Of a stretch of DNA of 64,000 nucleotides, positions 35,048-45,909 are shown piece after piece. Origin of the DNA: Istiophorus platypterus (taxonomy: Eukaryota; Chordata; Actinopteri; Istiophoriformes; Istiophoridae). Each line of letters starts with the position of its first letter. Position 1 is the stretch's first letter. Under the pieces are notes generated by a model. It made no database searches. It was not told the origin of the DNA and saw only the letters and a program-made list of their open reading frames with translations. The stretch covers positions 18,210,104 through 18,274,103 of the forward strand of contig CM029128.1 in NCBI GenBank assembly GCA_016859345.1. The letters are read 5' to 3'. A program made the position numbers and the translations under genes.

Positions 35048-37540
35048 TTTTTGTTTAATACAAATGATAATTTTTTTGTTTTATTTTATAATGTGCTATG
35101 CCTCTTTAATTTTACAATATACCTAAATTGAGTTAAGCAAATTTCCTTTGTACCTGTGCACCATGTATGGCACCTGAGTTTTTTGTTTGTTTGCGTGTTT
35201 TTGGTTCAGCATTGATAACATAGGCTACTGCTGTAAGAATATATTTTGGTGTTGAGCTTTTTTAATGTAAAAAACATTATAAGATAGCAGTGTTAAACGC
35301 AATATGCAAATTAATCAAGGCAAAACAGACACATAAAAATTATAATATGTTGATATGATACGATAAAACCACACATCAATTTGTTAGCAGTAATTAGGCT
35401 AACTGTATGCTAGCGAATGCAAATGCTAATGCAAATGCATTCGCTAGCATACAGGTAGCCTAATTAATTAATTATTTCAAGTTCATGTAAAATCGCAGTT
35501 GACATTTAAGGCTGTTTGCTTACTAGATACACGTAAATATGGGACAAGGTGCCATAAAATTGGAAAATAAGACAAGGCCATGTGATATTTTTACTGCCAA
35601 AATCAGAGGGTCCATTGTATTCCTGTGTCAGGACACAAAAGAACTAGACACATCAGACAAGGCCTTTCAGAGGTTATTAGTTAGCTTCAGTGACAGGACT
35701 AATGGTGGCAATCTGCATAGCTGCCAAATAAGCTAGTTTATTAACCACATGTGTCCTGCTCCCAGTCTTTGTTGACTATTTTGTAATGTTTCTCATGTTG
35801 TCACACAAAGAAGTACAGATTAGTTAAGGTAAAATGAGTGGACTTGGGCAACCAGCTAACAGCAAGCATATAATTTTAATAGGTCAGCTTTGCAAGGCTG
35901 CGATCTGTCTGCTTATACTGCTAAACTAATCTCTTCTTGAAAAAAAAGGTTACGCAGTTTGGTTTTGCATTTTGTACACAATTATTTGTTTGTCTTGAAT
36001 TTGTTCAGCATAATGTATTCAGAATCCCATTGCATACATTTTTTTCTCTCTGCTTTTCTTAAGCCTTAAATCATATTTCTTTTTTTTTTTTTTAACCGTC
36101 AAAGCTATTTTTAAATGGCCCATTTATGTACAGGTCGAGGGCTCCAAGGGTGAGAAATTCGATTTGTCTGCCAAACAGGAGCTGTACACATTAACTGTCA
36201 AAGCCAGAAAACACACAGTCAAACTCAAGCTTTGTGATAATTGTGATAAATGATTAACAGTTAATTAAACAAAGGAAGTGTTTAGTAACCAACTGTTACA
36301 TTGTTGCCATAATTTATTGAGTGGTAATTACAGAAGGTTAAACTGACGCGATGCTCCGTCGTGTTTCTTGTCCCAGTGCTGAGTTCTTTAATTCAGAGTA
36401 TCTGCAGATAAAGAGTCATTTTTAACCATAATTTTTCTTGTCCTTCTTAAAAAAACTAAATCAGCTGTTCAATCCCTGAACAGCTCAGCATTAACATAAA
36501 ATATAACCTACACCACAGCTTTCCTTTTCTGATCCACTGGAAGTACTTTGTATATTGTCCAACAGTGTTATCCTGGGTAGTGTTTGTATTGATCTGTTAT
36601 GGCAGGAAGCTGAAGTTCATTTTTCAGCCAAGACCAGCACTTCAGAGGTGTGGAGTGAGTTGGAGGTTTTATCTTATCTCCGACCACGTGTTCTTGCTAA
36701 TCTGCGAATTACTCCACCTGTTTCTGTAAATCAGCACCACCATGACTTCATTACCAAATTTACATGGACCACTGGGCTTTCTCTGGTCTTAAACCTCTGC
36801 ACATCTACACTGTATGCCCTGTGTTTATTTTATAGTAGAATTGAAGTCAATTACAAAAAGAAGGTGAAACAAGCATTTGCAGCATTTTCACTCCTTATAT
36901 CAAAGATGAAAACATCTTTATTACTACCATAAATTTGTGAAATGTTCGTAAGTTTGCTGTATTGTGATATCTGATTTTTTCGGTGTTTGATCTATAGGTT
37001 TTATTGAAAAAAAGATTAGTTGCATCATCGGGATTTCAGCTGTCAAAATAGAGCAATGCCTTTGAACTTAATCAGGCAAATGATTACAGTTCCCCACAAA
37101 ACGTAATCTCTAGGAGACAGGGTTGAGTAGATAGATGGTGAGACAAAGACCAAAAGATCAGTTTTTACTGAAGAATGGCTTCAAAATGTTAAAGTATTCA
37201 GAATTCTGCCCTATCTCAGTAATCGAGAAGTAAGAAATAATAGTATATTGTCCACTACATGTTAAATAAAATCCACTCTAATTTAGATTTGGCATCAAGA
37301 GAGTACCCGTGTGAGTCTTTGTGAGCCTTGTAGTCTATTTTCTAGGACATGTGAACCTTTATGACTATGAAAAAAGGATTTGCCAGAATACAAATTGCAC
37401 CCCAGAAAAAACTTGTGCAAATAGATGGTTAATAATTCCATATGTGTTTTGTGAAACACACGACATACAACATGACGTGAGGTGTGGAATGGCTTACTTC
37501 ACTTTATTTTTCGACTTGACTGGATGCTGTTTCCAATCAG
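35048..37540. other. Spacer between cel copies, no gene recognised
   Basis: AT-rich sequence with a 76-base imperfect hairpin at 35391-35466 and a poly-T run near 36080. I see no exon with coding character. Open frames such as 36555-36932 have no domain and no splice-phase support. Confidence 0.6.
35391..35466. repeat. Long imperfect inverted repeat (hairpin)
   Basis: Left arm, about 35391-35425, and right arm, about 35431-35466, are reverse complements over about 35 bases with roughly three mismatches (core GCTAGCGAATGCA / TGCATTCGCTAGC), separated by a loop of about 6 bases. The outer ends are TAATTA. It is either the core of a small foldback element or a recent palindromic insertion. Confidence 0.85.
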
Positions 37541-37572
37541 GGGTCAGAGGTTTAGAGGTCAGCTCTAGGTCA
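37541..37572 (+). promoter_or_regulatory. cel: Cluster of nuclear-receptor half-sites upstream of cel copy 2
   Basis: GGGTCA at 37541-37546, AGGTCA at 37556-37561 and AGGTCA at 37567-37572. The last two form a direct repeat with 5-base spacing (DR5). They lie about 100 bases upstream of the TATA box. Mammalian CEL is a target of the monomeric receptor NR5A2 (LRH-1) in exocrine pancreas, so these may be NR5A2 or RAR/RXR sites. No similar cluster is obvious at copy 1. Inference. Confidence 0.35.
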
Positions 37573-37652
37573 GTGGGACCAGATGGTGAAAGTGTGAATG
37601 TAAAGGTTGTATAACAGGAGTAAACAGCTATTTTTACCATTAATTCTTTTGC

Positions 37653-37666
37653 GGGGGGGGGGGGGG
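37653..37666 (+). repeat. Poly-G run just upstream of the cel copy 2 TATA box
   Basis: Fourteen consecutive G residues end eight bases before the TATA box. Runs of this kind are prone to slippage and sequencing error. Confidence 0.9.
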
Positions 37667-37673
37667 ACTTGTG

Positions 37674-37681
37674 TATATAAG
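37674..37681 (+). promoter_or_regulatory. cel: TATA box of cel copy 2
   Basis: TATATAAG lies 40-47 bases before the ATG at 37721, the same spacing as in copy 1. Confidence 0.7.
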
Positions 37682-37720
37682 CAGAAGGACAGGCATCGGT
37701 TCACTGGTTTCTGGACAGCC

Positions 37721-40700
37721 ATGGAGAGACTTAAGGTTTTGTTGACTGTTGTCCTGTCCCTGGGATCGGCCTCAGCAGCCACTGTAAGTCTGTAAGAATT
37801 TTTAGAATATGCAAATATGTGAATCATACACAAAGCATACACAAAGATGTGTGGGGTAGCACAGTTAAAATCTGTGTCACTGTTGGGATGTGATGATTGT
37901 TAAACAGTGTTTTCCTTCACTTGTAATAAGCTTACTTCATCCATGTGAACTTCTGAACAGCTGCTGAAAAATACATCAACAGTTTAACTTGTAATAGTGT
38001 TACATAACACTGAAGGATAACTTTGCAGTCTATCTTACCCTAACCCTTCAATATAAAATATAGATCTTCTATCCTGTTAATATATCTTTAAAATGTCATA
38101 ATTTACTGTGTTATTTGCTTTACTTTTAACAGTAGGCACCACTGTTTTATACTTTCACTGAAGATGATTTTGACTATATCTCCAGCTGGGAGTGGTGCAG
38201 ACAGAAGGTGGCAGCGTTCAGGGAAAAAATATCCCCCTTGGTCTCTTCCGCTCTGTCGATGTTTTCAAAGGAATTCCTTTCGCTGCCAAACCTGGAACCT
38301 TTGAGAAACCCAAACCTCACCCTGGCTGGGACGGTGGGTTCAAACCTGATTTGACCAAACGGAGCTGAATATTAAAAATTTTTTTTTAAATATTCTCTTG
38401 TAGAACAAATATAAAAATGTTGAAATCTCATTTACACGGCAAAATCACCTGTCCAGCGCTAAGAAGGAATGATCAGTATTGTTGTCATTCCCAGGCATAC
38501 TGAAGGCAACAAAGTTTGCCAAAAGATGCCTCCAGATCAGCATGCTCCAGACTTCGGCTTTTGGTAGTGAAGACTGCCTCTACCTCAACATCTGGGTTCC
38601 TCAGAGTCGCCATGGTACCATTTTGTGTTTCTATCTAATAATGTTAGAAGCAATGATGCAGAAGAGGAAGCTGTTCGTAATCTAAAAGAAAAAAATGCCT
38701 CTCTTGTTCTCTCGAAGTCTCATCAAACCTTCCAGTGATGATTTGGATCTATGGAGGAGGCTTCATGGTCGGTGGCTCTATGGGGCCAAATTTTCTAAAC
38801 AACTATCTGTACAGTGGTCAGAAAATTGCAGACAAGGGCAATGTTATTGTGGTGTCAGTAGGATACCGTTTGGGAACGCTGGGCTTCCTCAGTACAGGGG
38901 ACTCTAGTTTGCCTGGTAAGTACAATTGATGCCTGTGTGACAGCAGATTTGTTGGCTGTGTTAATGTAATTTTAAACAGTTTGTCACAATGACAGGAAAC
39001 TACGGTCTGTGGGACCAGCACGCCGCCATTGCCTGGGTGCACAGGAACATCCGCTCATTTGGAGGAGACCCTGACAACATCACCATCTTTGGAGAGTCTG
39101 CAGGTGGAGCTAGTGTTAGCTTCCAGGTGAAAGTCTTAAAAAAACCTGACACCTGATTTGGGGGTTGCCAGGTTGAAGAGAATCCATTTGGCTGATGCAC
39201 ATAATCCTCCTCAGTAACAGTTGTTGAAGCATTAATAAATCTTTAACTAACCCCTAATAAAGCCATTAGTTATACCTTATGACTAACTAGGTTACTACTT
39301 TAGATATTTGCTCTCAGAACAAAAATATACCTTTTACCAAATATTTCAGTCATAAGTGGTGCTTTTTCATGTTAATCTTACTATTAATAATAATTTTAAT
39401 ACTGTATGTATGTATTCCTATGCAGACCCTCTCCCCCCATAACAAGGGGCTGTTCAAGAGAGCCATTTCCCAGAGTGGTGTTGCCTTCTGCCCATGGGCC
39501 CTCAACAGTAACCCACGCAAGGTTGCAGAGGAGGTATGTCATTGTCAGATTCCATGGACTTGGACTCCATGAACTAAGTTTAGCTTTTTGGATTATAGAC
39601 ATACAGATTTTCTAAATTATTTCTATGTCTAAAACTGATAAGAATTGTAATTGTGACTTTTAATAAGCGAAATTGCTGCTATATTTAACTGTGCCTTTGT
39701 TACAAACATTTTATATTTAAGTTGCATATAACGCACAGTGAAAGGTAGTAAATGTCTTTAACATCAACTTTGTAGGTAAATTGCAGGTTGATTAACTTGT
39801 TAGCAATGCCATTGTGACCTGTGTGGAAAGGCTCCAGACAAACCATTAATTTCATTGGTATTTGTACCAAATATATCAGTGCTTTACTGAGTAAGTTTTC
39901 GCTGATACTAAACTGTCTGTGGAATAGCCACTTGTTATCAGTCAATCAGTAATTAGTCTCTAACAAGATTGGTGGCTTCGGCAAAACGTGAGTATTTTGG
40001 CATAAATTACAATTTGATTGTAGGTGGTTTGCATTACTTAAGAATCGAGAAAATAACTGTGATGGGACTGATGGGACTCTGACTTTCTAGAATCTAGAAG
40101 TGAGCCGCAGCCCTCTGTCTGAAATTAATTTTAACAGTCTCCTTAGCACTGGGGAGTTTGGGCAGGAGCTGATTAGAAAGTCTGTCAACAACTGTGACCG
40201 ACTGTGGAAGGTGGTGTTGCCTGCAGATGGGGGCAGTAGGTTAGAGAAGGCCAGACAGAGTGAGACAAAGGATCTTGTTGTAGTTACACAGTGAGCATGA
40301 TTTTCAAGAGGCTTACTTAGGTAAAATTTACCAGTTTTTCAGCAAGGGAGAAAAATCCCAATGGCCCAAGGCATCTTGCCAACCTTGATAAGCTTGATAA
40401 AATACTATGTTCTCAGGTTGCTAGGACGGTCGGCTGCCCCACTGATGACAGGATGGTTGCCTGCCTGAAATCAACTGATGCAAGGACTCTCAGCATGGCT
40501 TCTCCCCGCATCAAACGAGGCTCGCCAGACTGTGAGCATTGCTACTTAACATTCATAGATCATATGCGAGCTGCATACACAGATCCATCACTTCATAGTT
40601 AAGTAAAGTTATAAGTTTAATACTACGGTTCAACTTGCTAAATCAATGTATCACACCAAAATTGCATCATGGTTTTTAAAACCAAGTTAAAATTTGCTTT

Positions 40701-42475
40701 ACAAACAAGAAAAACAACAAAAAAAATAAAATAAAAAAGGAAATAACATAAGAAGCCATTTAATTACCTCTAACATGGAAGTTATGTTTTCACACATCTG
40801 TTGGTTTGCTTATTGATTTATTTGTCAGCATAATTACACAAAAAGTACTGAACCTACTTGCACCAAACTTTGTGGAGGGATGGGACCTTGGCCAGGGGAA
40901 ACGCCCATTAAATTTTGGCCCAGATGCTGCTCGTTTACTATGAATTAGACTTTTTTTTCTCCGATATCTGTTAAATGTTGCTTGACACTGGCCTTGGCAC
41001 AGGTCTAATTCTTGTTATATCTGTTTCAATCTATCTCAGACCCTGGTGTGGAATACCTGGTGCTGTCTCCTGTTGTTGATGGAGACTTCCTCCCTGATCA
41101 GCCTGGCAACTTGTTCCACAATGCTGCTGATATCGACTACCTTGCAGGGGTTAATGACATGGATGGACATCTCTTCACCTCACAGGACATTCCCTACTTT
41201 AATAACAAAACTCAAGAGACTCTTGTGTAAGGTTGATTGTTTAAAGAGGGGAGGCATTTTGTTTTAGGCGCTTCTATGGTTTTAGAAATTTATACAATGA
41301 AAGAAAGAGAAGAAATGTAGACAGCCTGCAAAGTCTTTTCACTGACAGCTCTCTACCTTATTTTCTCTGCAGAGAAGATGTAAGGCGGCTCCTTGCTTCT
41401 TATACCAAGGAGAAGGGACAAGCTGGTTTGGAGATTGCCTTCTCAGAATATTCATCCAACTGGGGGTCAAAACCCAGCCAGGAGACCATCAAGATAACTG
41501 CTGTTGACATTGGGACTGATTACATCTTCCTAGTTCACATTCAGACTGCCATTTACCTGCATGCTGCAAATGCCATGTGAGCCTATCTGCATGATTATCT
41601 AGCCTGAAAACATCTTTTAGTTTCCATTGGTAGTTGTTCATGTTCAAATCATTATTGCTATTATCAGATTAAAGATTTACCATGTTACATCATGTTCTAG
41701 ATGCTTTGGCAGCAGTAACAGTGTTTTAACATTTGAACTGAACCTCCAGTCCCACATTAAAATTAATGGCCTATTCAAAATTTAAAAAAAAAATCATACT
41801 TTAGTTAAGGTTTGAAGATAAAAAAAATCAAGATAGGTTTTCTTTGATGCTTTGGAGGTTAAGGGCAAGGTTGAGTCTGGTCTCATCAAAATGATTATGT
41901 AATATTAATGTAGGATAAATGAGTAATCACACTGTGACGGTCTGTAACAGATCTGGCCGTACCTACTCCTACCGGCTGTCTGAGCCCAGTTTATTGGCTG
42001 GCAAACGCTACCATGACTGGGTGGGAGCTGACCACGCCGATGACCTGCAGTATGTGTTCGGCAAACCCTTCACCACACCGAAGGCTTATGGAGACAAACA
42101 CCGAGACCTGTCTGGCTACATGATTGCATACTGGACTAACTTTGCCAGAACTGGGTAAAACACACTGTGCATGCATGTGAAACACTGCAAAATTTCAATG
42201 GCTTAAGGATTGTTTTACAAAACCTTAATAGAAAACTAATGTGTACTTTAACAAGTACTTCTCCCTCTGTTTGTTTGCACAGAGACCCCAACAAAGGAAA
42301 CCTCAAGGTGCCTGTGACCTGGCCCGAATTCACTAGCGGGGGACATCAGTTCCTGGACATCAATGCAAAGATGAATGAGAGCTCTATTGGACAGGAAATG
42401 AGACTACGCTTTGTTCGCCTATGGACCAACATCCTTCCCAGCCTTCCATCATATAATGCCCCAGATACTCAGTGA
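37721..42475 (+). CDS. cel: Bile-salt-activated (carboxyl ester) lipase, copy 2, 11 exons, 556 aa
   Basis: Tandem paralogue of the upstream lipase, with the same secreted digestive esterase role expected. Exons: 37721-37783, 38186-38333, 38495-38614, 38718-38915, 38996-39126, 39426-39533, 40417-40531, 41040-41226, 41373-41576, 41951-42154, 42283-42475. They total 1,671 bases in frame. Exon lengths equal those of copy 1 except exon 10 (two codons shorter) and exon 11 (three codons longer). The signal peptide is MERLKVLLTVVLSLGSASAA. The triad is Ser211 (GESAGG), Asp336 (NDMDGH) and His453 (GADHADD). The C-terminus ends PSYNAPDTQ with no mucin-type repeats. Most exons differ clearly from copy 1 (exon 6 about 80% identical), but exon 5 differs at only two of 131 positions. 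It has its own TATA box and a poly(A) signal. It appears functional. Confidence 0.95.
40790..41000 (+). repeat. Fragment of a fish interspersed repeat in cel copy 2 intron 7
   Basis: The segment containing 'ccaaactttgtggaggg', 'ccaggggaaacgcccatta' and 'aattttggcccagat' resembles a common diverged teleost repeat whose usual text runs 'accaaacttggtgg...cccattaaattttgg'. Family not asserted and borders uncertain. Confidence 0.35.
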
Positions 42476-42510
42476 TGTATTTTTAGTTAAAATAACACAC
42501 AAATTTTACT

Positions 42511-42516
42511 AATAAA
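42511..42516 (+). terminator. cel: cel copy 2 polyadenylation signal
   Basis: AATAAA lies 36 bases after the TGA stop codon. Confidence 0.65.
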
Positions 42517-42519
42517 GAG

Positions 42520-43860
42520 TGTGTACAAATAATTTTATGAGTATAATGAATAAACATCATCTGAAGACTTTTTATACATACTGCAGCCATCAGCCCTAAA
42601 TCCGAGAAATACTTTCTAAATAAAATACTGTATGTATCACAGAATGATTGAAAGGTCACTTGATACACAGCCAAGCAAAGACAAACACAGTCATCAATAG
42701 GTAAGTTGAATGCACTGATTTTGAGTGAGCAACAATTCGCCCATTCCCTAAACCTCTCTCCTGATCAGCAACTATCACATCATAGCTTAGTATCCATAAC
42801 CATGCATAGCATACCTGTCAAGCTCTGGGTTTCTGCACATGCTGAAGCAGCAATACTGGGGCGTTAGTAAATAGCAATCCACAATAACAGAAGTACAATT
42901 CCAAGGAATATCTTTTCTGTGTGTTTGCGGCTCTAACATAAGCTGCAGGATCCTAATGATGTTAGGGGTAGTTTGGGTCTCAGTTAGCTTCACAGAAGGC
43001 AACTGGTTGGGGTTAGAGATAGGGTTATTTTCATGTTAATGTAAGGGGCAAATTTATGGGGAAACAAACTTCAGCACAATATCTGCTCTTTCCTCTAACC
43101 TCATTCTTTCATTCCAGCAACCGCAGCCAAAGTTGCTACCAAAGATACTGTTATATTTGCCAGACGTATCCACTAGTCCTCATCCAAAGCATTTATCCAT
43201 ATAAACGTGAAACATGTTGTTTGAAAACAGGAACAATAAAGCATAAATCTAACTTTGTTGCTTCCAGGTACATTTTAGTAGGTAGGTCTATATCCATATA
43301 AAAATGATTTGTAATATTAGGATCATCTAGCTCTACAAGTACAATGCTGGTTCTTTATTTCCATTTCTTGTACAAGTATCATTAACTGGTGAGGATGCTG
43401 ACTTACTGTCGGGGGCATGTGCCTTTTGGCCATCTTTTAGCATGTTAACATGTATGTAGCAATCAAAACTGATGGTCTCCAGCTAAAAATAAAGTTGTTT
43501 TTTGTGTACTTCTGCAGATTACAGGTCCACCCTTTTAAATGTTACTACAAATTTTGGGTGATAATGCTACCACACTATGACATACACGGTATCATCATAG
43601 CCTGATTTAAACCTTTTCTTTCTCCTGAACCACATTTTCACAAGTTATAAAAATAATCCTTGACTAAATGTTATCTTGGTTTATAAGATGTTTATTGGTT
43701 TATTAGTATTGGTTTATTGGTCTGTTGCAGAGTTTAAGGTATTCTAGTTAAGTATTGACTCAAACATTGTGGACAAAAGTTGATTATATAGGCAGGATCT
43801 AACAGTGAAGAAAGCAGGCACACAGAGTATGCACTGATTGGACACTTTTTATGGGAGGGA
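42520..43860. other. Spacer between cel copy 2 and the cel pseudogene
   Basis: AT-rich sequence with no recognisable exon, although short open frames exist on both strands. The last 60 bases are alignable by eye with the promoter of cel copy 1. Confidence 0.5.
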
Positions 43861-43870
43861 TCACCTGTAA

Positions 43871-45470
43871 CTGTAAAAGTCTAGGGGACAACCAGGTTGT
43901 CACAGTTTGATCATGATAAGAAAGCTTGGAATTATGGTTGTTGTTGCTCTGCTTCTGGAAATCATCTCTGCAACCTCTCTAAATGTCATTTTGACTGTTC
44001 AGACTTCAGATGTAAAATGTATGCAATCATGCTCATTTTTAGCAGGAATAACATTTACCATGTTTCCCATCTTAGCATATTATAATGCCAACAGCTAATT
44101 AGCACTAAATACAAAGAGCAGCTGATCTGATGGGAATATCATTAGTTTTACATTAGTTTTAACGGACAAATTAAAAGTTGAACCTGATGATGACACTAGA
44201 TGAAAAGCTGAGAAATCCCCAAACTTATTAGTATTCTTCCTGAGGAAGATATTTCCCTCAGAGCCACAATTATGGACCTCATTGTGATGCAAGATGAAAA
44301 GTCAGGGGATTAAGGTCATTGTGATACATTGTCTAGGATATATGACTCTTTCTGCCAAAAAATGTGCAAAACCATCTAGCAGAAGTATAAATATTTCATA
44401 GGATAAGTAAAATATAGGAAGAGGGTCACAAGAGTCACTTAGATTCAGCCTCTGGACACCATGAATATCTGTACCAAGTTTCATGGCAATCCACCTGAGA
44501 TGTAATGACATTTCTCCATAAGCCAAAAATGTCAACCTGGATGTGGTCTTAGAGGAAAACTCTGGGGATCACCAAAATAAGTAAGAGTTATCCTCTTGGG
44601 ACCATGAATGCCCCAAATTTCATGACAATCCATCTGATGATGGCTGAAATATTTCAGTCTCGACCAAAAAGTTGACTTCCACACAAATATGTTGATACAC
44701 TGCTACACCATGTGACAGTAGAAGGTCTAAGTCGTGTTGGCTACCTGTCCGAGCTATGCAAATGAAATTCAGATTCTGGTCCAAAAGGCTCAATTTTTTT
44801 TTTGTAATTTTTTTGCTAGTTTTCCTGGTAGATCCCTGTTTCTGTCTTTACATCAGCAGCATTGTGGTTGGTGTCAAGCTAGATTGACTTTACTGACTTT
44901 GTTTCCTAGACTGTTCGGTGCTTTTTGTCAGGAAACTATGGTCTGTGAGACCAGCACACCACCATCGCATGGATGCACAGAAACATCCACTCATTTGGAG
45001 GAGACCTTGTTAACAATCACAGTCTCTGGAGAGGGTGCGGGAGGGGCTACTGTCAGCATCCAAGTGAGTGGACTCTCCCATACCTGGGTTATTGGACCAT
45101 TTATAAAGTCCACCCTGAGACCCACCTGTCTTACTGGAGCGACTTTGCCAGAACTGGGTATAATTCTGCAGACAACACCAAGGAATATCACAGAATTAAT
45201 TGATCGAACCTGAATTTGAAATGGAAATAAAGACCTGATAAATGACCATCTCAATTCAATACATTTTTCTCGTGTTATGTCCACAGAGACCCGAGCAAAG
45301 GAGGTCAGAGTTTAACTGTTACCTGGCCCAGATTCACCTGCATTGGAAACCAGTTCCTGGAGATCAATTCTACGATGGACAGGAACTATGTGAGACAGAA
45401 GATGAGAGTGTTATGTGCATTTCTGGACCAGTGTCCAACCGAACCTACGGACAGTCATCTCAGCATAAAG
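43871..45470 (+). pseudogene. Third cel copy, decayed: exons 2-4 and 6-9 lost
   Basis: Remnants lie in the same order as the intact copies. The promoter TATA is now TGTAAAAG (about 43871-43880). An exon 1-like signal-peptide segment at 43913-43978 (MIRKLGIMVVVALLLEI...) has its donor changed to CTAAATG. A piece of intron 4 with GGTAGATCCCTG text lies near 44827. An exon 5-like segment at 44932-45063 has TGG changed to a TGA stop near its start, a one-base insertion, and the nucleophile motif GESAGG changed to GEGAGG. The tail of exon 10 is fused directly after it, ending near 45157 (SYWSDFARTG). An exon 11-like segment begins at 45287 after a CACAG acceptor. A 0.6 kb interspersed repeat occupies the place of exons 2-4. 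The stop, frameshift and loss of Ser, Asp and His residues make an active lipase impossible. Confidence 0.9.
44060..44690 (-). repeat. Fish interspersed repeat inserted in the cel pseudogene
   Basis: Contains AATTAGCACTAAATACAAAG, then internally repeated phrases: 'atgaatatctgtaccaagtt', 'tttcatggcaatccacctga', then again 'accatgaatgcc', 'atttcatgacaatccatctg', 'gaaatatttcagtct'. I recognise the arrangement as a widespread teleost repeat. It is opposite in orientation to the copy at 19540-19895. A short related piece occurs at about 52025-52075 in nvd intron 2. Confidence 0.55.
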
Positions 45471-45909
45471 AGCTTGTGCAACAACTGTGAACCTGCAGTG
45501 TACAACTGTATATCAATTCATCAGCACAGGAATTGGTTTATTATAAATAAATACACAATTACTGTATGATATTTATTTACTTTTAAATAGTTTTGATAAC
45601 TTTGTTTTTTTGTAAAGATTCTCATTGTGTAATAAATGCTCTGCTCAACATTAGAAGCTGAGATCTCTCCAGCTATGACTTTACAGAGCATTACCAATAA
45701 AAGACCACAGGAGGGTGCATGTAGAACATGAGTCAGCTCCACTCAGGTTACAGACTTGTTAATATGGCCTGAATCCTCACATCAAACTAAAAAAATATTA
45801 TAAAATCATATAAAATGTATGAATGATGAATTCAATGTATACAGTGAACTGAAAGACTTCATCTTACACACATAACTGTTCCTTTGTAAATGTCTGTAAT
45901 TACTAAATG

